Virus record (IMG/VR): IMGVR_UViG_3300048591_000348
Coordinates: 1 to 64,000 of that record
Direction: 5' to 3' (one strand)
Source: a virus
DNA: 64,000 nt
The stretch's first letter is position 1. Each line of letters begins with the position of its first letter. The translations under genes were made by a program, and so were the position numbers. The notes below the pieces were generated by a model. That model had not been told where the DNA came from and did not search any database. It worked only from the letters and a program-made list of their open reading frames with translations. Positions 9,112 through 17,722 of this stretch are shown piece by piece.

Positions 9112-9690
9112 TTATTCGGGCTCCCGTAGCACATCGCGACGCGCCTCGTTCGCGGTGATCTTGCCCTGCGCGATCAGGAACTCGACCGCGTCGTCGCGTT
9201 CTGAGACATTGCGCCCGAACTCGGCCTTGATGGCCTTGCGCACCTCGCCCCAAAGATATTCCTTCTGCCCTCGCGCCCAGGCGAGAAGATCCACACCATG
9301 GCTGGCTGCGGCAGGTGTGGGGTTTGGTCCGGCCGGCTTGCTGGTCCGTTTTGCGGCGCGGTCATTGAACTTGAACTGCGCTTCCTTCAGGGCCTCGATG
9401 ATCGCGGACTTCGTGCCGGGGCACGACTGCCCAAGGGTCCGCGTTGCGCTCGACCGAAACGCCGGCCAAGTCAATGTGTCGGCTTGCGCCAGAAGATCGG
9501 CGACCGTCATGGGCTCGACGTTAGGGTCGGCAGGCTCGCCTTCACTGGCCTCCGCTGGCGCGCCGATCAAATTCTCATGGGCATCATAGAAGCGCCCATC
9601 CTGCTCGAAGAAGGCCGGGACGTTGCTGCCGTCCGGGATGAATGGGTCGCCGGCGAGCTTTCCGTAAGGACGGGACTTGTTGAGTCGCAT
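9112..9690 (-). CDS. Hypothetical late protein
   Basis: 192 residues when started at MRLNKSRPYGKL (9690), which has a GGGGGA Shine-Dalgarno ten bases upstream. Longer starts would read back into an intergenic hairpin. The N-terminal part (DPFIPDGSNVPAFFEQDGRF) looks like a short beta domain. The C-terminal third is helical and charged (KAIKAEFGRNVSERDDAVE). Function unknown; the position suggests head assembly or completion. Confidence 0.55.
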   Translation of the reverse strand: MRLNKSRPYGKLAGDPFIPDGSNVPAFFEQDGRFYDAHENLIGAPAEASEGEPADPNVEPMTVADLLAQADTLTWPAFRSSATRTLGQSCPGTKSAIIEALKEAQFKFNDRAAKRTSKPAGPNPTPAAASHGVDLLAWARGQKEYLWGEVRKAIKAEFGRNVSERDDAVEFLIAQGKITANEARRDVLREPE

Positions 9691-9711
9691 TATCCAGTAA
9701 TCCCCCATTGA

Positions 9712-9737
9712 TGCTGCCGGCATCTTTGCCGGCAGCA
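9712..9737 (-). other. Intergenic hairpin
   Basis: An 11-bp inverted repeat (TGCTGCCGGCA and its complement, 4-base loop) lies between two late genes. There is no U-tract on the minus strand, so it is more likely an RNA processing or stability element than a terminator. Confidence 0.5.
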
Positions 9738-9752
9738 TGCGTCTTCTATGCC

Positions 9753-9950
9753 TTAGCGATCCCGGCTCTTCCGAGCGGGCTTGTCGCCGTCGCCCTGCTT
9801 CAACGAATGCGAAAGATCCTTCGGACCGCCCGCGAATGAACGGCCGTGCAGAGCCTCCTTGCCGCCCTTCTCGCCATCCGAGGACCGATCCGGGCCGGTC
9901 TCGCTCATGATCTTCTGGCCGCGCGCGGCGTTCTCGCTGTCTCGTGCCAT
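9753..9950 (-). CDS. Small hydrophilic late protein
   Basis: 65 residues beginning MARDSENAARGQKIMSE, very polar (Lys, Arg, Asp, Ser, Gly) and probably disordered. It lies between two late genes on the same strand. No function can be assigned; possibly a small head-associated protein. Confidence 0.5.
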   Translation of the reverse strand: MARDSENAARGQKIMSETGPDRSSDGEKGGKEALHGRSFAGGPKDLSHSLKQGDGDKPARKSRDR

Positions 9951-9982
9951 AGTCTTGGTTTCCTTTCCGTGGGCCTGCGGCC

Positions 9983-10219
9983 TCAGTAGCTGTCGTCGAA
10001 GTCCATCATCCCGTCGTACTCTCGGAACACCTCCTCGATATTCCTTGCCCGATCGGGAGAGACGAACATCGGATAGTCCGGCACGCGTGGGCGCCGGGCA
10101 TGCACCGTGTAGCCGTCCCGACTGATATCGCCGGTCTCGGCAGGATAGAGATCTCGTGTCTCGTCCGGACGAGCAAACGGCGCCCGGCAATTCCGATTGG
10201 GATCGCGGTAGCCTGCCAT
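9983..10219 (-). CDS. Hypothetical small late protein
   Basis: 78 residues beginning MAGYRDPNRNCRAPFARP, with an acidic C-terminus (REYDGMMDFDDSY). Its start shares one base with the stop of the preceding 132-residue gene, so the two are translated together. No known motif. Confidence 0.5.
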   Translation of the reverse strand: MAGYRDPNRNCRAPFARPDETRDLYPAETGDISRDGYTVHARRPRVPDYPMFVSPDRARNIEEVFREYDGMMDFDDSY

Positions 10220-10617
10220 CAGTCTTGCCAGTCGACGACGCAGAAGAATGTGCCGATGCCCGCCGCCGCGTCATCCACGATCGTCATCACGACGGCCGTA
10301 TCCTTCGGGATGTCCGGCTGCACCATCAGCGCATTGAAGCCGCTGCTGCCTTCGGCGTTGTCGATGCGGACCGACTTCGGCGTGTCGAGTGCCAGCGCAC
10401 CCATAGCAAGCTCCTCGCCGTAAGCATCAGGATCCGACCCCGTGCCGATTGCGAGCGTGCAATCCGCCGTGAACGCCTCGGTCACGCCCTCGACGCCGTA
10501 ATCCCAAAGGCGTCCATTCTTGCCTTTCGGGCCTCGGATGGTGAAAGTCTCGTTGCCGTTGTTGCCGGCATCGAAGTAAAAATCGTACTTGATGCGGTTC
10601 GGGTTGTCGTAAGACAT
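10219..10617 (-). CDS. Putative capsid decoration / minor head protein
   Basis: 132 residues, beta-rich and acidic, beginning MSYDNPNRIKYDFYFDAG and ending VVMTIVDDAAAGIGTFFCVVDWQD. It lies immediately after the major capsid gene, where decoration or head-completion proteins are usually encoded. The role is inferred from position, size and composition. Confidence 0.55.
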   Translation of the reverse strand: MSYDNPNRIKYDFYFDAGNNGNETFTIRGPKGKNGRLWDYGVEGVTEAFTADCTLAIGTGSDPDAYGEELAMGALALDTPKSVRIDNAEGSSGFNALMVQPDIPKDTAVVMTIVDDAAAGIGTFFCVVDWQD

Positions 10618-10703
10618 CGCGGGTTTCCTTGTCAGGCGGAGGGGAGAGTATCCGCGATGCTCGGCTTCAAGGCATCGCGGATTCGCTGTTGTGTTGACGC
10701 GGC

Positions 10704-11702
10704 TTACGCGGCGCTATCCCACTTCACGATGCGCGCCTGGCTGGCATCCGAGTGGAAGAGGCCGAAGCCGCCGAGGAAGTACCAGGCGATGCCGTTCGAT
10801 CGGCCGTAGTCGCCCGGCAGCTTGCCTCGGATCTCCTCCGGAATAACGATGGCCTCGTTGACCGTGTCGCCGCCCATAACGAACATCCACGACGACTTAC
10901 CATTATTCCAGGTGTCGGCCGTGCGGGTGTAGGGGTCGAACGTTGTCGAGTCGTTGGCGCCGCCCTTCGGAATGAAGGTCTGCTCAACGAAGCGGCACCC
11001 CTCATAGCGACCGACCTCGCCATTGTAGATGTCGGCCATGCCCTCGCCGGTGTACTGCTTCAGCGTCTCCAGATCGTTCTTGAACGGGCGATACGTGGTC
11101 GGATGGCTGATGGCAACGTAGTCATCATCCCGCGCGCCGGGGATGTTGCGCTCACGCATGTCATCAACGATCGCCTTGATGTGACCAACGCCCATCGCGA
11201 CGTTGTTGGTCGCAGCCGCGGCGCCGTTTTCCGTGATCGTGACCGACGAGGTCGACGTTCCCGACGTCGGGACGGCACGGAGCGGTGTGGCGTCGAACTG
11301 GTCGAAGCATTCGATGTCGAACGCCTTGCGCGCATCGTTCTTGAGCTGCTTGTTGACGATGGCGAGCACGTCGTGCTTCGCCAGCATCGTCACCTTGCCC
11401 GTGATCGGCACGGAGTTGCCGAACTCCGTAACAGTGAGAGATGCCTGCCTGACGGTGCCCGACGTCTCCGGCATGGGCTGCAACTCATTCAGGCGACGGC
11501 CCTGCGTCGACACGTCAGAGTAGACGTTCCAGAAGTGCTTCTCGCCGCGATGCAGGCCCTTTTCCATGGCACTGGGATCGGGCTCACAGAGCTGGCGAAA
11601 CCGCGTCATGGGCTGGAGGCTCATGCGCAGCGTGTCCGAGAGCTCGTCGGCATACATGTAGCCGCCGTCCTCATTGGTCTCCCACTTGACTGAAGTCGAC
11701 AT
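10704..11702 (-). CDS. Major capsid protein (N4-gp56-like)
   Basis: 332 residues from MSTSVKWETNEDGGYMYA (11702), preceded by an AAGGAGAAAG Shine-Dalgarno. The layout (SDTLRMSLQPMTRFRQLCEP, GKVTMLAKHDVLAIVNKQL, ISHPTTYRPFKND, C-terminal GLFHSDASQARIVKWDS) is that of the N4-gp56 family of HK97-fold capsid proteins found in podoviruses. It follows the scaffold-like gene and precedes a decoration-like gene. A run of nine C on the coding strand sits just upstream of the ribosome site. Confidence 0.82.
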   Translation of the reverse strand: MSTSVKWETNEDGGYMYADELSDTLRMSLQPMTRFRQLCEPDPSAMEKGLHRGEKHFWNVYSDVSTQGRRLNELQPMPETSGTVRQASLTVTEFGNSVPITGKVTMLAKHDVLAIVNKQLKNDARKAFDIECFDQFDATPLRAVPTSGTSTSSVTITENGAAAATNNVAMGVGHIKAIVDDMRERNIPGARDDDYVAISHPTTYRPFKNDLETLKQYTGEGMADIYNGEVGRYEGCRFVEQTFIPKGGANDSTTFDPYTRTADTWNNGKSSWMFVMGGDTVNEAIVIPEEIRGKLPGDYGRSNGIAWYFLGGFGLFHSDASQARIVKWDSAA

Positions 11703-11773
11703 TATTTTCTTTCTCCTTGCGGGGGGGGGGTAGTGGGCTGCTGCCGGTGGGCACCGCAGCACCGATCACAGCT

Positions 11774-12925
11774 TCAGCTTGCAAACCCTCGTTGACGTCG
11801 CATGTCCGCGACGACTTCGGCTCGGGTCTTCGGCTTCGGCTGAGATTGCTGATTGCGCACGCTCGCAGGGCGAGGCTGTGCGCCGAGTTGTCGCTTGCGG
11901 TCGACGCGCTGCTGGATCGTCGCCTGCTGGTCCTGGATTCGAGGCTGGCCTTTCGCCTGCAAAAGGGGTCTGAACTTGGTCGCGATCTCCGAGCCGACCT
12001 TGTCGAAGATCGCGCCGTAGCCACGCATCTGCCTGCCAGTGATCCTGGCCTGCTGGTGCATCTCCATGAGCTGGTCTGGCGTTGCCCTGGCGAGATCTTT
12101 TTCGGGGACGCCAGCCTTAACAAGATCCTCTCGCAATTCGGCATTGAGCCGGCGGATCGACGTATCGAGGAGATCGGGGTCATCGACGACGCCAGAGAAC
12201 TTCTCGCGGAATGACGTGGCCGCGGACGACAGCTCGCCGACGATGCGATCCCGCGCGATGTGCGACTGCACCACCTGGGCGACGTCGTCCGACTTGAGAC
12301 CGGCGTTCTGCTTGTTTGCGCCAATAAGCTCGATCAATTCCGCGAGCGCTTCCCGCCCTTCGGCCCGATCGCCGATCTGGATTCTCTCGACGATTTCCTC
12401 GAGGCGAGCATGGTCAACGGCCGGTGCGGCTGGCGCCTCTTCTGGATCGTCCTGGCCGTCGTCCTCCGCCGCCTCATTCGCGGGACGAGCGGCGCCGGAT
12501 CGAATTGATTTCACTTCCTCGACCAGCGTCCTCGCGGCCTCGATCAGGGCATTGCTTGCCTCGATCGAAGGATCGGGCTTTGCGGCGGCTGGAGGCGCCA
12601 CAGAGCGTGCGGCAGGAGCTTCCGCCTTTTGGGCGACGGGCGCATCATCGACGGGCTCGTCGGCGCCACGGTCGAGATCGTCGCTATCGTCGTCATCGGA
12701 ATCGGCCTTGCCCAATTGCTTGTCGCGGGCTTTCCGATACTGGAGGACGGCCCGCTCGCGAGCGCTGAGCGACGGCTCGGCCTCGTCTGACTCTGCGTCG
12801 GAATAGTCTTCAGCGCCCGCATTGATGTCGGGCGCGCCGGCATCCGCCTGATTAAGGTCGTCCTCGACCTCTGGCATAGTATCCGTTGCGGCGGCTTCGT
12901 CTCTAGCTAAGGTCTTGGTAATCAC
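11774..12925 (-). CDS. Scaffold-like acidic protein
   Basis: 383 residues. The N-terminal half is very acidic and low-complexity (DDDDSDDLDRGADEP). A helical middle contains the likely coiled coils VDHARLEEIVERIQIGD and AEGREALAELIEL, and the end is Gln/Arg-rich and basic. Acidic disorder with helices and a basic tail, placed directly upstream of the capsid gene, is typical of phage scaffolding proteins. The start overlaps the end of the 116-residue gene upstream. Confidence 0.65.
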   Translation of the reverse strand: MITKTLARDEAAATDTMPEVEDDLNQADAGAPDINAGAEDYSDAESDEAEPSLSARERAVLQYRKARDKQLGKADSDDDDSDDLDRGADEPVDDAPVAQKAEAPAARSVAPPAAAKPDPSIEASNALIEAARTLVEEVKSIRSGAARPANEAAEDDGQDDPEEAPAAPAVDHARLEEIVERIQIGDRAEGREALAELIELIGANKQNAGLKSDDVAQVVQSHIARDRIVGELSSAATSFREKFSGVVDDPDLLDTSIRRLNAELREDLVKAGVPEKDLARATPDQLMEMHQQARITGRQMRGYGAIFDKVGSEIATKFRPLLQAKGQPRIQDQQATIQQRVDRKRQLGAQPRPASVRNQQSQPKPKTRAEVVADMRRQRGFAS

Positions 12926-13253
12926 GCGATGCCTCTTGGATCATTTGATCTGCGACTTCCGAGCTTTCGATCGCGCCCATCGCCCATGCGCGAACATGGA
13001 GATAAGAACTGATGATGTTCTGCTCCCGAAGGATGGCGATCGGATCTGTCGGCTCGATCGCCATCAACCTGGTTAGCGCCCCTATGGCGAGGTTGCGTTG
13101 CGATTGCACGTAGCGGGCGAACGTCGTGTTCTCGGTCAGGTCTATTTCGACTTGCACCCCTTCGGCGCGCGTTCTCTCGTAGTCGGCGCGCTCTTCCATC
13201 CGAGTGATGGCGTCGCTGTAAAATTCCTCTTCCTCTTCAAGTCCTGCGGGCAC
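12903..13253 (-). CDS. Hypothetical protein between portal and scaffold genes
   Basis: About 116 residues from a GTG at 13253; an ATG at 13199 is an alternative. Helical and charged: EEEEEFYSDAITRMEERADYER, FARYVQSQRNLAIGAL, YLHVRAWAMGAIESSEVADQ. It overlaps the scaffold-like gene start by 23 bases. The role is probably head assembly, by position only. Confidence 0.5.
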   Translation of the reverse strand: MPAGLEEEEEFYSDAITRMEERADYERTRAEGVQVEIDLTENTTFARYVQSQRNLAIGALTRLMAIEPTDPIAILREQNIISSYLHVRAWAMGAIESSEVADQMIQEASRDYQDLS

Positions 13254-13257
13254 TGGT

Positions 13258-15669
13258 TCATCCCATCGTCGGAACAGCGGCAGACGGCTGCACAGCGGCG
13301 GCGCCACCTGCCGTCGTCTCTAGAGCTGTGACTTTCTGCGTGAGAACGCCGATATGACTGATCAACTGCTCTATAAGCTGGGCGATTCCTGGTTCTGTTT
13401 CCAGATTCGAAACATTGTTACCTGTCACTCCCTGCTGTTGATGTTGCCCAAGCTGCAACATTCTGTAGTGCTCCGCAGCTTCGGCGGCCGCCCCACGCAT
13501 CGGATTCACGGGGCTGGTGCGCACGCCGGTCAATCCTTTCGACAGGTCGTGCTGCGCCACGCGCCCCGTCCACTCGATCTCCGAAGATGTGATGGCCGCA
13601 TCGTTGTCTGCCGCCGACTGCCGCTCACCCGAGCGGATCGCCTCGAGTTTGATCTCGGCTTCACGGGCAAAGCGCTCTTTATCCGCCTCTATCTTGGCCA
13701 TGCGAGCCTCGAAATCTTTCATGACCTTGATCATCTCGGGCGGAGGCTCGGGCTGATCTGGCTCGCCGAACTCGAAGAAGCGACGCCCGTCGCGGAATCC
13801 GGCGGCCCCCATCACTTCTTCGATGATGCTTTCGACATTGATCGAGATGCCGCGGGCCTTGGCCTCCGGCAGAATCGGGGCCAGCATCTCGAAGGCGTAT
13901 TTCAGCTTTTGGAGCTTTTGAATCGGATCGATTGAGCCGATGCCGGCGTTGACGCGGATCGTGAGATCGCACTGCTCGAAGTCGTCGATGCTCGGCATGT
14001 ACTCATAGCGCAGCCACACCCGCGACTTTTGACCCGCAATGGCGAGGATCTTCTCGTCGGACTCGTAGTACCTCACGAGATGCGCGAGCTGCCGGATGAC
14101 GGGCTCGACCCAGGTTTCGATCCAGACGCGGAGATCGAACTCTGACACGGACGTGGCGGCCCGTGACATCAAATTCATGCCGCCCACTGTCTCATTCATC
14201 TGGCGGGACTGCTGGACGCTGGACGTCGAGAAGACGCCGGCCAACTCGTCGAAGTTGCTGTTGGCGATCGCCGTTTCCTGGAACGCCTGCCCGCTTGGGC
14301 CTGGCGTCGGCACGAGATCGACGTCGTCCATATCCTGGACCATAAGAATGGTTTCAGGCTGGCCACGGCGCTGGAGTGCCTGCAAATCGACTTGCTTGCC
14401 GCGCTTCGCTTTGACCAGCGGCGAGATCGAGCGCTTCAGAACATCGAGTCGCAGGTTCGTGATGTCATTAATCTCGAGCTGCAACGGCTGCCAGCTTTCA
14501 ACCGGCGACTGCGGGAACACGCGGTGTGTATCGAGCTGGGCCATACCCATCTGATACGGCCTCCCGCCGCCTTGCTCGGGGTAGGCGTCGATCGTCTCTC
14601 GGATCTCAGATATGACGGCGTATTGACCGACCGACCAGAAATGCCAGTCGCGGCCTGCGATGCGGACAAAGTTCTCCTGAATCCAGATGACATCGAGATC
14701 GCCGCCTGCGCGGGACGCATCCTCGAATCGATCCCCCCCGCCTTCACGGACTCGTCGAGCGCTGCTGCGATCCTGATCCAGGCGCCCCTTGCGCAGTGTG
14801 GCGTCGCTGACGTTCTGCTTCCAGATCGTCTCGCCGCGCTTGCCGGCACTCTTGAGCATCGCGCGGACGTCGGACAATCCCATGGGGATGCGAGCGGAGA
14901 ACCATCTCCCGTGCTGGACCGGCGAATACCATGGAGCGGCCGGATCGATCATCACGTTCTCGATCGGGTAGAGATCGATCATGGGGCGGTCTTTGGTAAT
15001 CCGCATGATCGGCTCGAATCGCTGAGTCATCATGATCTGACCGAGATCGTCGATCATTTCCGCGCCCGTTCGCGGATCGATCAGAGGCTCCTCGATTGTC
15101 CGATCCTGACCAGTGTCAACCTCCTCGTACTCCCAGAACTGCTTCGTAACGCAGACGCCGGTGAGCTGACTATCGAGACAGGCGCCCATCGCAATCATGA
15201 ACCACGGCACGCCGGTGCTTAGATTGGAGTTTTGAAGCCGGTGTTCCAGATCAGCCTTGATGACCGAGGCCGTGGCCCGCTGTTGGGGATCGTCTTCATG
15301 CGTCGCGGATATAGACGTCACGTCTTCAGTGGAGAACAGGGAGCCAGCGGCCGCAGCGAGGTTCTTTCGGACGGCTGAGCGAGTCTTGGGGACGAACAGG
15401 CGGGAGCGCCCGCGGAATGCCGGCTGATGGTACTTCGACTCTGCCGCGTGCGTATTCTGCCAGGCGCGGTAGGACCGGGCGAGGCTGGGCTCGACGGACT
15501 TGGTTTGGTACTCTCGGCTGATCGTCTCCGATCTCGATATGATTGCGAGCAAGTCTTGTTCGGACGGGATTGTGTATTCCTCGTCCGTCATGTTCGGCTC
15601 GGTCGGCGTGGCGCCGCCGTCCACTCCCGAGCGATCGGGCGGCTGGGGGTCGAAGCGGTCGTACGCCAT
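13258..15669 (-). CDS. Portal protein
   Basis: 803 residues, the length of large podovirus portals. N-terminal acidic arm, then SRSYRAWQNTHA-like and FRGRSRLFVPKTRSAVRKNLAAAA, a central wing/stem (RPMIDLYPIENVMIDP, DITNLRLDVLKRSISPLVKAKRG) and a long helical C-terminus (about residues 650-800) with coiled-coil and Gln-rich segments. Portals form the dodecameric DNA entry ring, bind terminase, and anchor the tail. Gene order (terminase, fibres, portal, scaffold, capsid) supports the call. Confidence 0.8.
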   Translation of the reverse strand: MAYDRFDPQPPDRSGVDGGATPTEPNMTDEEYTIPSEQDLLAIISRSETISREYQTKSVEPSLARSYRAWQNTHAAESKYHQPAFRGRSRLFVPKTRSAVRKNLAAAAGSLFSTEDVTSISATHEDDPQQRATASVIKADLEHRLQNSNLSTGVPWFMIAMGACLDSQLTGVCVTKQFWEYEEVDTGQDRTIEEPLIDPRTGAEMIDDLGQIMMTQRFEPIMRITKDRPMIDLYPIENVMIDPAAPWYSPVQHGRWFSARIPMGLSDVRAMLKSAGKRGETIWKQNVSDATLRKGRLDQDRSSARRVREGGGDRFEDASRAGGDLDVIWIQENFVRIAGRDWHFWSVGQYAVISEIRETIDAYPEQGGGRPYQMGMAQLDTHRVFPQSPVESWQPLQLEINDITNLRLDVLKRSISPLVKAKRGKQVDLQALQRRGQPETILMVQDMDDVDLVPTPGPSGQAFQETAIANSNFDELAGVFSTSSVQQSRQMNETVGGMNLMSRAATSVSEFDLRVWIETWVEPVIRQLAHLVRYYESDEKILAIAGQKSRVWLRYEYMPSIDDFEQCDLTIRVNAGIGSIDPIQKLQKLKYAFEMLAPILPEAKARGISINVESIIEEVMGAAGFRDGRRFFEFGEPDQPEPPPEMIKVMKDFEARMAKIEADKERFAREAEIKLEAIRSGERQSAADNDAAITSSEIEWTGRVAQHDLSKGLTGVRTSPVNPMRGAAAEAAEHYRMLQLGQHQQQGVTGNNVSNLETEPGIAQLIEQLISHIGVLTQKVTALETTAGGAAAVQPSAAVPTMG

Positions 15670-15683
15670 TGTCGGATCCTCGT

Positions 15684-16106
15684 TCAGCTAGGCATGATGA
15701 TGCGCGGCCGATTCATCGGATTGGCGGCGCGAGCATGAAGGAAGTGGTCGAGACGGAAACCGGAGCGGGGGACGTTGTGGCGCTCGAGTAGCTCGCCCCC
15801 TGCGCGCACGACGCTGCGCAGTCCAGGATCGCTCTTGAGGCGATCGATGTGGAGCACAAAGCGTTGATTGCGCCTCATGATGATCGGCAGGGAGATGAAG
15901 GCGACGCCCTGCGCGTGACTGACCTCTACCATCCAGGGATGGGACGGATAGTGCCGCTCCAGAATCTCGGCGATCTGTTTGGTCAGCGCGAGGTCGTAGG
16001 CGACGTGCGGATCGTGATTGCCGTCGGACCCGGTCGCGTCATACTCGACGGTTCGCCGTGTGAAGCCGTTGATCTTCCGGCTCTGGATAGTGTAGTTGGC
16101 GTGCAT
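15684..16106 (-). CDS. Hypothetical late protein
   Basis: 140 residues, with a mixed alpha/beta N-terminal part (MHANYTIQSRKINGFTRRTVEYD) and a basic C-terminus ending NPMNRPRIIMPS. It lies upstream of the portal gene. No motif was recognised. A terminator lies just upstream at 16119-16154. Confidence 0.5.
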   Translation of the reverse strand: MHANYTIQSRKINGFTRRTVEYDATGSDGNHDPHVAYDLALTKQIAEILERHYPSHPWMVEVSHAQGVAFISLPIIMRRNQRFVLHIDRLKSDPGLRSVVRAGGELLERHNVPRSGFRLDHFLHARAANPMNRPRIIMPS

Positions 16107-16118
16107 TGACCTTTCCCC

Positions 16119-16154
16119 AAAAAGAAACGGCCCGAGAACGATGTGCTCGGGCCG
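16119..16154 (-). terminator. Rho-independent terminator
   Basis: On the minus strand a perfect 9-bp stem (CGGCCCGAG/CTCGGGCCG, 9-base loop) is followed by TTTCTTTTT. It closes the unit containing the 16182-16742 gene. Confidence 0.85.
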
Positions 16155-16181
16155 ATCAACGTCAACGATGTCGAACGTGCG

Positions 16182-16742
16182 TTAGGAAGTTGCGGCCGGC
16201 GACGCGACGTTGCCGGTGTGAAGCAGATGGCCGCTGATGGCCCACTGCGTGTTGGAGATCGCCGTAAGACGGAAGAACCCGCCCGCCAGCCAGCCGTCCG
16301 TTACGGCGTTCATGTCAATCGCCACATGCGATGATCCGTTGAACGCTGCCGCGGTTGTCGTCAGTCCGGTATCGCCATCGTCCATCAGGATGCTGCCGAC
16401 GATGTAGTCGCCAGACACGCATTCAACGCGATGTCCGACCGACGTCGGCGTTCCCGCGATGATGAAGTCGAACGTCAGCCCTGCCTCAGCGGCGGGGAGC
16501 GTGAACTTTGCGCCGTCGGCCTTGTCGAAGACGCAAAGCGCCCCGCTCTGTGCCGCCGTGAGAACAACCGCGGCTCCGTCGGCGACGATGCTACGGCGCT
16601 GCTGCGCCTGACCACTGGCATTCGCGAGAACGGTCGAGTAGCCGCCATTGACGAGCTTGACTTCGCCTGCTCCCGGATCGTGCTCGATCCAGGAGGATCG
16701 ATCGGATGCGAGCCAGATTTTGTTAGGGCCTTTGAACGACAT
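16182..16742 (-). CDS. Putative surface/decoration protein in its own operator-controlled unit
   Basis: 186 residues, beta-rich (VEVKL-type strands, FTLPAAEAGLTFDFIIAGTP, DMNAVTDGWLAGGFFRLTAI), resembling phage beta-domain virion proteins. It is unusual in being flanked by a candidate promoter with operator upstream (16799-16828) and a terminator downstream (16119-16154). It could therefore be transcribed on its own within the late region and be under repressor control. Whether it is a virion protein or a lysogeny-expressed protein cannot be decided from sequence. Confidence 0.55.
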   Translation of the reverse strand: MSFKGPNKIWLASDRSSWIEHDPGAGEVKLVNGGYSTVLANASGQAQQRRSIVADGAAVVLTAAQSGALCVFDKADGAKFTLPAAEAGLTFDFIIAGTPTSVGHRVECVSGDYIVGSILMDDGDTGLTTTAAAFNGSSHVAIDMNAVTDGWLAGGFFRLTAISNTQWAISGHLLHTGNVASPAATS

Positions 16743-16798
16743 AGGGGATTCCTTCAGTCCTGTTGCTTCTCATTTGTAGACCGACGCAGAACACCCCT

Positions 16799-16828
16799 TG
16801 AATACCCGAATGTTGCGATTTTAGCAAC
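16799..16828 (-). promoter_or_regulatory. Promoter overlapped by 17-bp operator
   Basis: Minus strand: -35 TTGCTA (plus 16822-16827), 17-base spacer, -10 TATTCA (plus 16799-16804). The operator palindrome GTTGCGATTTTAGCAAC (16812-16828) covers the -35 and part of the spacer. The same motif recurs at six other places in the window. Confidence 0.6.
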
Positions 16829-16832
16829 GACG

Positions 16833-17228
16833 CTACCGGGCGACGATCTTCCCGCCCTGATCGTAGACGTGCGTAACGAAACTCAGCCCCGCGGCCGACC
16901 GGCCCTCTCGCCAGCGGTCTATAACCGCGTCGATCTCTTTGTCGGAGAGATCGATCAGCCGCATGTCGAACGGCTTCCTGTGATCCGGGATCGGCCGGAT
17001 GACAGGATTTTTCCTGCTCCCGACGGCCTCACTCGCCTTGTGCGGCATCTGGCCGAATACAATGCCTTCGTAGCGTTCGCTCGTGGAATGCACGAGCATG
17101 AATTGAGTGCTTCGATCGCCAGAAATGATCAGTTGCAGCCCCGCCATTCGCCCGGAGACTCGATCCCACTGGGCGATCTTCCTCGCCCTGAATTGCGCGA
17201 TCTTGTCCGGATCGCCGTCGATCAACAT
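16833..17228 (-). CDS. Hypothetical protein in tail fibre region
   Basis: 131 residues starting MLIDGDPDKIAQFRARKIAQW. A mixed fold with a beta hairpin (GLQLIISGDRSTQFMLVHST) and a terminal helix. It follows the tail fibre assembly gene and precedes the operator-controlled unit. No family was recognised. Confidence 0.5.
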   Translation of the reverse strand: MLIDGDPDKIAQFRARKIAQWDRVSGRMAGLQLIISGDRSTQFMLVHSTSERYEGIVFGQMPHKASEAVGSRKNPVIRPIPDHRKPFDMRLIDLSDKEIDAVIDRWREGRSAAGLSFVTHVYDQGGKIVAR

Positions 17229-17241
17229 CTGAGCGTGCCGC

Positions 17242-17721
17242 CTACGGCCAGGCGATGGCCGGCAATTCGCCGATCAGATCGGCAATGCTCGGCTGTGTGC
17301 GCTGGCCATCCTGGACGGCCGCCAACTGCGCGTAGGCATACGTCCAGACGGCATCGCGCCAAGCACAGAATGCTGCGGCATCGGCTTGCCAAGCTGGAAT
17401 AGTTGAGCCAACATATGATGCGCAAGTGGCAGCGTCGTTATAGCTGCGGCTCTTCACTGTAGATTCGACGTGCGCTTGAATTGCAGCGCCGTAGTCGGCC
17501 TCAGTCAGCGGGGGAATCTCGGGGATCACCTCCACGCGGCTGCCGCCCTGCCAGCGAAAGCGCCCCGGAAACTCGCAGAATGCTGCGTGATGTTCTGGGG
17601 AGATTTCAATCGCCTGGGCGGGAATTGCCGGGTGCCTCCCCGCCTCGCCAGGTGGATAAATGACATCATTCCAGAACCCGGTCGGATTGCCGACATCGTC
17701 AAAGAGCGCATAGATTTGCAT
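17242..17721 (-). CDS. Tail fibre assembly-type protein (DUF4376-like)
   Basis: 159 residues from MQIYALFDDVGNPTGFW. The C-terminal half matches the phage tail fibre assembly pattern: VESTVKSRSYNDAATCASY, AFCAWRDAVWTYAYAQL, and a QPSIADLIGELPAIAWP ending. These proteins chaperone or cap the fibre encoded next door, here the 549-residue fibre immediately upstream (one base between). The family assignment is good. Confidence 0.75.
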   Translation of the reverse strand: MQIYALFDDVGNPTGFWNDVIYPPGEAGRHPAIPAQAIEISPEHHAAFCEFPGRFRWQGGSRVEVIPEIPPLTEADYGAAIQAHVESTVKSRSYNDAATCASYVGSTIPAWQADAAAFCAWRDAVWTYAYAQLAAVQDGQRTQPSIADLIGELPAIAWP

Positions 17722-17722
17722 G

